Below are positions 57,601 through 64,000 of a DNA stretch of 64,000 nt, one piece after another (position 1 is the stretch's first letter; each line of letters begins with the position of its first letter). Origin of the DNA: Mixophyes australis. Taxonomy: Eukaryota; Chordata; Amphibia; Anura; Limnodynastidae. The stretch lies in NCBI GenBank assembly GCA_036250195.1, contig JAVHZZ010000016.1, forward strand, positions 2,728,001-2,792,000, written 5' to 3'. The notes below the pieces were generated by a model. It did no database searches. It was not told where the DNA came from and was given only the letters and a program-made list of their open reading frames with translations. Both the position numbers and the translations under genes were made by a program.

Positions 57601-60600
57601 CATGAATCATGAATCATGAATTGAATCATGAATTGAATCATAAATCATGAATCATGAATTGAATCATGAATTGAATCATAAATCATGAATCATGAATTGA
57701 ATCATGAATCATGAATCAAATCATGAATCATGAATCAAATCATGAATCATGAATTGAATCATGAATCATGAATCGAATCATGAATCATGAATCGAATCAT
57801 GAATCATGAATCAGGAATCAAATCATGAATCATGAATTGAATCATGAATCATGAATCGAATCATGAATTATGAATCATGAATCATGAATTGAATCATGAT
57901 TTTAATCATAAATCATGAATCATGAATTGAATCATGAATCATGAATCGAATCATGAATCATGAATTGAATCATGAATCATGAATTGCATCATGAATCATG
58001 AATCATTAATCATGAATTAAATCATGAATCATGAAATGAATCATCAATTGAATCATGAATCATGAAATGAATCATGAATTGAATCATGAATCATGAAATG
58101 AATCATGAATTGAATCATAAATCATGAATCATGAATTGAAACATGAATCATGAAATGAATCATGAATTGAATCATGAATCATGAATCATGAATTGAATCA
58201 TGAATCATGAATCATGATTCATGAATTGAATCATGAATCATGAATCAAATCATGAATCATGAATTGAATCATGAATCATGAATCAAATTACGAATCATGA
58301 ATCATGAATCATGAATTGAATCATGAATTGAATCATAAATCATGAATCATGAATTGAATCATGAATTGAATCATAAATCATGAATCATGAATTGAATCAT
58401 GAATCATAAATCGAATCATAAATCATGAATCATGAATTGAATTATGAGTTGAATCATAAATCATGAATCATGAATTGAATCATGAATCATGAAATGAATC
58501 ATGAATTGAATCATGAATCATGAATCATGAATTGAATCATGAATCATGAAATGAATCATGAATTGAATCATGAATCATGAATCATGAATTGAATCATGAA
58601 TCATAAAATGAATCATGAATTGAATCATGAATCATGAATCATGAATCAAATCATGAATCATGAATTGAATAATGAATCATGAATCGAATCATGAATCATG
58701 AATCATGAATCTTGAATTAAATCATGAATTGAATCTTAAATCATGAATCATGAATTGAATCATGAATTGAATCATGAATCATGAATCAAATCATGAATCA
58801 TGAATTGAATCATGAATCATGAATCGAATCATGAATCATGAATCATGAATCAAATCATGAATCATGAATTGAATCATGAATCATGAATCGAATCATGAAT
58901 CATGAATCATGAATCAAATCATGAATCATGAATTGAATCATGAATCATGAATCGAATCATGAATTGAATCATGAGTTGAATCATAAATCATGAATCATGA
59001 ATTGAATCATAAATCATGAATTGAACCATGATTTGAATGATGAATCATGAATCATGAATCATGAATCATGAATCGAATCATGAATCATTAATCATAAATT
59101 GAATCATGAATCAAGAATCATGAATCATGAATTGAATCATGAATCGAATCATGAATCATGAATCATGAATTGAATCATGAATCATGAATCGAATCATGAA
59201 TCTCGAATCATTAATTGAATCATGAATCATAAATCGAATAATGAATCATGAGTTGAATCATGAATCATGAATCATGAATCGAAGCATGAATCATGAATTA
59301 TGAATCGAATCATGAATCATAAATCATGAATTAAATCATGAATCATGAATCATGAATCATGAATTGAATCATGAATCGAATCATGAATCATGAATCGAAT
59401 CATGAATCTCGAATCATGAATTGAATCATGAATCATGAATTGAATCATGAATTGAATCATAAATCATGAATCATGAATTGAATCATGAATCATAAATCGA
59501 ATCATGAATCATGAATCGGATCATGAATCATGAATCATGAATTGAATCATGAATTGAATCATAAATCAAATCATGAATCATGAATTGAATCATGAATTGA
59601 TTCATAAATCATAAATCATGAATTGAATCATGAATCATGACTCGAATCATGAATCATGAATTGAATCATAAATCATGAATCATGAATCGAATCATGAATC
59701 ATGAATCATGAATCGAATCATGAATCATGAATTGAATCATGAATCATGAACTGAATCATGAATCATGAATCATGAATTGAATCATGAATTATAAATCATG
59801 AATCATGAATCGAATCATGAATCATGAACCAAAAAATGAATCATGAATTGAATCATGAATCATGAATCATGAAATGAATCAAGAATCATGAATGGAATCA
59901 TGAATCATGAATCATGAATAATTAATCAAATCATGAATCATGAATTGAATCATGAATCATGAATTGAATCATGAATTATGAATCGAAACACAAATCATGA
60001 AATGAATCATGAATCATGAAACGAATCATTAATCATTAATCATGAATTGAATCATGAATCATGAATTGAATCATGAATCATGAATTGAATCATAAATCAT
60101 GAATTGAATCATGAATCATGATTTGAATCATGATTTGAATCATGAATCATGAATCATGAATCATGAATCATGAATCGAATCATCAATCATGAATCATGAA
60201 TTAAATCATGAATCTAATCATGTATCATGAATTAAATCATGAATCATGAATCGAATCATGAATCTCGAATCATGAATTGAATCATGAATCATGAATTGAA
60301 TCATGAATTGAATCATAAATCATGAATCATGAATTGAATCATGAATTATAAATCGAATTATGAATTATGAATCGAATCATGAATCATGAATCATGAATTG
60401 AATCATGAATTGAATCATAAATCATGAATCCTGAATTGAATCATGAATCATGAATCAAATCATGAATCATGAATTGAATCATTAATAATGAATCATGAAT
60501 CATGAATCGAATCATGAATTAAATAATGAATCATGAATCATGAATTGAATCATGAATCATGAATTGAATCATGAATCATGAAATGAATCATGAATTGAAT

Positions 60601-63600
60601 CATGAATCATGAATCATGAATTGAATCATGAATTATGAATCATGAATCATGAATCGAATCATGAATCATGAATCGAATCATGAATCATGAATCGAAACAT
60701 GAATCATGAATTGAATCATGAATCATGAATCATGAAATGAATCATAAATCATGAATCATGAAATGAATCATGAATTTAATTATGAATCATGAATTGAATC
60801 ATAAATCATGAATCATGATTCATTAATTGAATCATGAATCATGAATCAAATCATGAATCATAAATTGAATCATGAATCATGAATCGAATCATGAATCATG
60901 AATCATAAATCATGAATTGAATCATGAGTTGAATCATGAATCATGAATCATAAATCATGAATTGAATTATGAATCATGAATCGAATCATGAATCTCGAAT
61001 AATGAATTGAATCATGAATCATGAATTGAATCATGAATTGAATCATAAATCATGAATCATGAAATGAATCATGAATCATGAATCGAATCATGAATCATGA
61101 ATCGAATCATGAATCATGAGTCATGAATTGAATCATGAATTGAATCATAAATCATGAATCCTGAATTGAATCATGAATCATGAATCAAATCATGAATCAT
61201 AAATTGAATCATGAATAATGAATCATGAATCATGAATCGAATCATGAATCATGAAATGAATCATGAATCATGAATCATGAATTGAATCATAAATCATGAA
61301 TCGAATCATGAATTAAATAATGAATCATGAATCATGAATTGAATCATGAATCATGAATCGAATCATGAATCATGAATTGAATCATAAATTGAATCATAAA
61401 TCATAAATCATGAATTGAATCATAAATCATGAATCATGAATCGAATCATGAATCATGAATCATGAATCGAATTATGAATCATGAATTGAATCATGAATCA
61501 TGAAGTGAATCATGAATCATGAATCATGAATCATGAATTGAATCATGAATCTTGAATCAAATGAAGAATCATGAATCGAATCATGAATCATGGATTGAAT
61601 CATGAATCATGAATTGAATCATGAATTATGAATCGAAACAAGAATCATGAAATGAATCATGAATCATGAAACGAATCATAAATCATTAATCATGAATCGA
61701 ATCATGAATCATGAATTGAATCATGAATCATGAATTGAATCATAAATCATGAATTGAATCATGAATCATGAATTGAATCATGAATTATGAAGCGAAACAC
61801 AAATCATGAAATGAATCATGAATCATGAAACGAATCATTAATCATTAATCATGAATTGAATCATAATTCATGAATTGAATCATGAATCATGAATTGAATC
61901 ATGAATTATGAATCATGAATCATGAATCGAATCATGAATCATGAATCGAATCATGAATCATGAATCGAAACATGAATCATGAATTGAATCATGAATCATG
62001 AATCATGAAATGAATCATGAATCATAAATCGAATCATGAATTGAATCATGAATCATGAATCGAATCATGAATCATGAATTGAATAATAAATCATGAATCA
62101 TGAATCGAATCATAAATCATGAATCATGAATCGAATCATGAATCATGAATTGAATCATGAATCATGAACTGAATCATGAATCATGAATCATGAATCATGA
62201 ATTGAATCATGAATTATAAATCATGAATCATGAATCGAATCATGAATCATGAATCGAAATATGAATCATGAATTGAATCATGAATCATGAATCATGAAAT
62301 GAATCAAGAATCATGAATAGAATCATGAATAATGAATCATAAATAATGAATCGAATTATGAATCATGAATTGAATCATGAATCATGAATTAAATCATGAA
62401 TCATGAATCGAATCATGAATCTCGAATCATGAATTGAATCATGAATCATAAATCGAATCATGAATCATGAATTGAATCATGAATTATGAATCATGAATCG
62501 AATCATGAATCATGAATAATGAATCGAAGCATTAATCATGAATTATGAATCGAATCATGAATCATGAATCATGAATTGAATCATGAATCATGAATCATAA
62601 ATCATGAATTGAATCATGAATCGAATCATGAATCATGAATCATGAATCGAATCATGAATCTCGAATCATGAATTGAATCATGAATCATGAGTTGAATCAT
62701 GAATTGAATCATAAATCATGAATCATGAATTGAATCATGAATCATAAATCGAATCATGAATCATGAATCGAATCATGAATCATGATTAATGAATCATGAA
62801 TTGAATCATGAATGGAATCATAATCGAATCATGAATCGTGAATTGAATTATGAATTATGAATCATGAATCATGAATCGAATCATGAATCATGAAATGAAT
62901 CATGAATCATAAATCATGAATTGAATCATAAATCATAAATCGAATCATGAATTAAATAATGAATCATGAATCATGAATTGAATCATGAATCATGAATATA
63001 ATCATGAATCATGAATCATGAATTGAATCATAAATTGATTCATAAATCATAAATCATGAATTGAATCATGAATCATGACTTGAATCATGAATTGAATCAT
63101 GAATCATGACTTGAATCATGAATTGAATCATAAATCATGAATCATGAATCGAATCATGAATCATGAATCATGAATCATGAATCGAATCATGAATCATGAA
63201 CTGAATCATGAATCATGAATCATGAATCATGAATTGAATCATGAATTATAAATCATGAATCATGAATCGATTCATGAATCATGAATCATGAATTGAATCA
63301 TGAATCATGAATCATGAATTGAATCATGAATTGAATCATAAATCAAATCATGAATCATGAATTGAATCATGAATTATGAATCATGAATCATGAATTATGA
63401 ATCATGAATCATGAATCAAATCATGAATCATGAAATGAATCATGAATTATAAATCATGAATTGAATCATAAATCATGAATCGAATCATGAATTAAATAAT
63501 GAATCATGAATCATGAATTGAATCATGAATCATGAATCATGAATCATGAATTGAATCATAAATTGATTCATAAATCATAAATCATGAATTGAATCATGAA

Positions 63601-63620
63601 TCATGAATCGAATCATGAAT
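54700..63620 (+). repeat. Roughly 9 kb higher-order repeat, distant third copy
   Basis: Not in tandem with the pair at 16-34 kb, but built the same way, with flavour B first and flavour A after about 59,110. GAACCATGATTTG at 59,023 aligns with 19,157 and 28,146 (offsets 39,866 and 30,877), and AATCGGATC at 59,517 and ATGTATC at 60,223 both align with copy 2 at an offset of 30,844. AGCGAAACAC at 61,792 aligns with 22,034. More differences are visible than between the tandem pair, such as ACCAAAAAATG near 59,828, where the others have ATCAAAAAATG, and loss of a TGAGTCA variant near 59,060. It is an older relative. Confidence 0.78.
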
Positions 63621-64000
63621 CATGAATTGAATCATGAATCATGAAATGAATCATGAATTGAATCATGAATCATGAATCATGAATTGAATCATGAATCATG
63701 ATTCATGAATTAAATCATGAATCATGAATCAAATCATGAATCATGAATTGAATCATGAATCATGAATCGAATCATGAATCATGAATCATGAAATGAATCA
63801 TGAATTGAATCATGAATCATGAATTGAATCATGAATCATGAATTATGATTCATGAATTAAATCATGAATCATGAATTAAATCATGAATTGAATCATAAAT
63901 CATGAATCATGAATTGAATCATGAATTGAATCATAAATCATGAATCGAATCATGAATTGAATCATGAATCTTGAATCGAATCATGAATCATGAATCATGA
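63620..64000 (+). repeat. Start of another flavour B block
   Basis: AAATG composites and the local palindrome ATGATTCATG (63,698 and 63,846) reappear, and AATCG becomes rare. The window ends in the middle of a heptamer run, so the array continues beyond it. Confidence 0.65.

Larger units (their letters stand above)
1..64000 (+). repeat. Heptamer/pentamer satellite array, at least 64 kb
   Basis: The array is built from AATCATG (7 bases) and AATTG, AATCG or AATCA (5 bases), all in the same orientation. The commonest composites are 7+5 (12 bases), 7+7+5 (19) and 7+7+7+5 (26). Common variants are AATCATA for the heptamer and AAATG, AACTG, AATAATG and AATTATG at other places. I saw no stretch in inverted orientation and, apart from two short stubs, no unrelated sequence. 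The array begins before base 1 and continues past base 64,000. TCATGA is its own reverse complement, so a run of three heptamers has TGA in all three frames on both strands; only runs of exact 12-mers leave one frame open, encoding a meaningless N-H-E-L/S repeat. GC is low: 2 of 7 in the heptamer and 5 of 19 in the common composite. Function is unknown; pericentromeric or other constitutive heterochromatin is the usual setting for such arrays, but nothing here proves it. Confidence 0.98.

Noticed and set aside
1..64000. Open reading frames in runs of the 12-mer (heptamer plus pentamer), reading N-H-E-L or N-H-E-S
   Set aside because: Frame stays open only while 7 and 5 alternate strictly; an extra heptamer shifts frame and soon meets TGA. 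Composition is pure repeat, with no start context or splice structure.
1..64000. Telomeric repeat or CENP-B box
   Set aside because: No TTAGGG-type units and no TTCG....CGGG motif; centromeric function cannot be argued from motifs here.
1..64000. CRISPR array
   Set aside because: Irregular 5/7-base tandem units without unique spacers.
1..64000. tRNA, rRNA or small RNA genes
   Set aside because: No stretch outside the two stubs departs from the repeat enough to hold one.

Overview
The whole 64 kb window is one uninterrupted simple-sequence satellite array with no gene in it. Nearly every base belongs to one of two short units in head-to-tail order on the + strand: a heptamer AATCATG and a pentamer AATTG, AATCG or AATCA. 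They combine into 12-, 19- and 26-base composites. The array runs off both ends, so it is longer than 64 kb. The only foreign sequence is two copies of a roughly 60-base stub at 4187-4246 and 7548-7610. The stub looks like the 3' tail of an L2-clade LINE or of a SINE sharing that tail, followed by (ATG)7 or (ATG)8. That tail type is known to me from fish and especially amphibians, so I infer a vertebrate, perhaps a frog or other amphibian with a large genome. The satellite itself does not identify a species.

Layout: two flavours of array alternate. Flavour A (about 1-10,830; 19,260-25,030; 28,250-36,220; 42,230-49,650; 50,080-52,990; 59,110-63,620) is richer in AATCG and carries the variants AATCTCG, ACTTG/ACTCG and AACTG. 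Flavour B (about 10,830-19,260; 25,030-28,250; 36,220-42,230; 52,990-59,110; 63,620-64,000) is dominated by AATTG and AAATG and carries GATTCATG, AATCAGG, GAGTTG and ATCATCAATTG. Boundaries are good to perhaps 100 bases.

Above this lies a nested set of long duplications, read from rare variants recurring at fixed spacing: about 3.36-3.42 kb in 2.4-9.2 kb (itself about 1.55 + 1.81 kb), 2,325 bp in 10.8-15.5 kb, about 8.9-9.0 kb in 16.1-34.1 kb with a further copy at about 54.7-63.6 kb, about 3.8 kb in 35.8-41 kb, 693 bp in 36.7-38.2 kb, 3,354-3,363 bp in 46.7-53.4 kb, and 824 bp in 53.0-54.6 kb. These fit repeated unequal exchange or replication slippage. Differences between copies are mostly whole-unit gains and losses plus a few substitutions, several of them CpG to TpG or CpA.

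Two properties stand out. Each basic unit is a perfect palindrome plus one A (TCATGA+A; TCGA+A), so either single strand can fold on itself. TCATGA also puts a TGA stop on both strands, so runs of three or more heptamers are closed in all six frames. The window holds no protein gene, tRNA, rRNA, CRISPR array or recognisable promoter that I can support. All counts and spacings were read by eye; no alignment or search was run.
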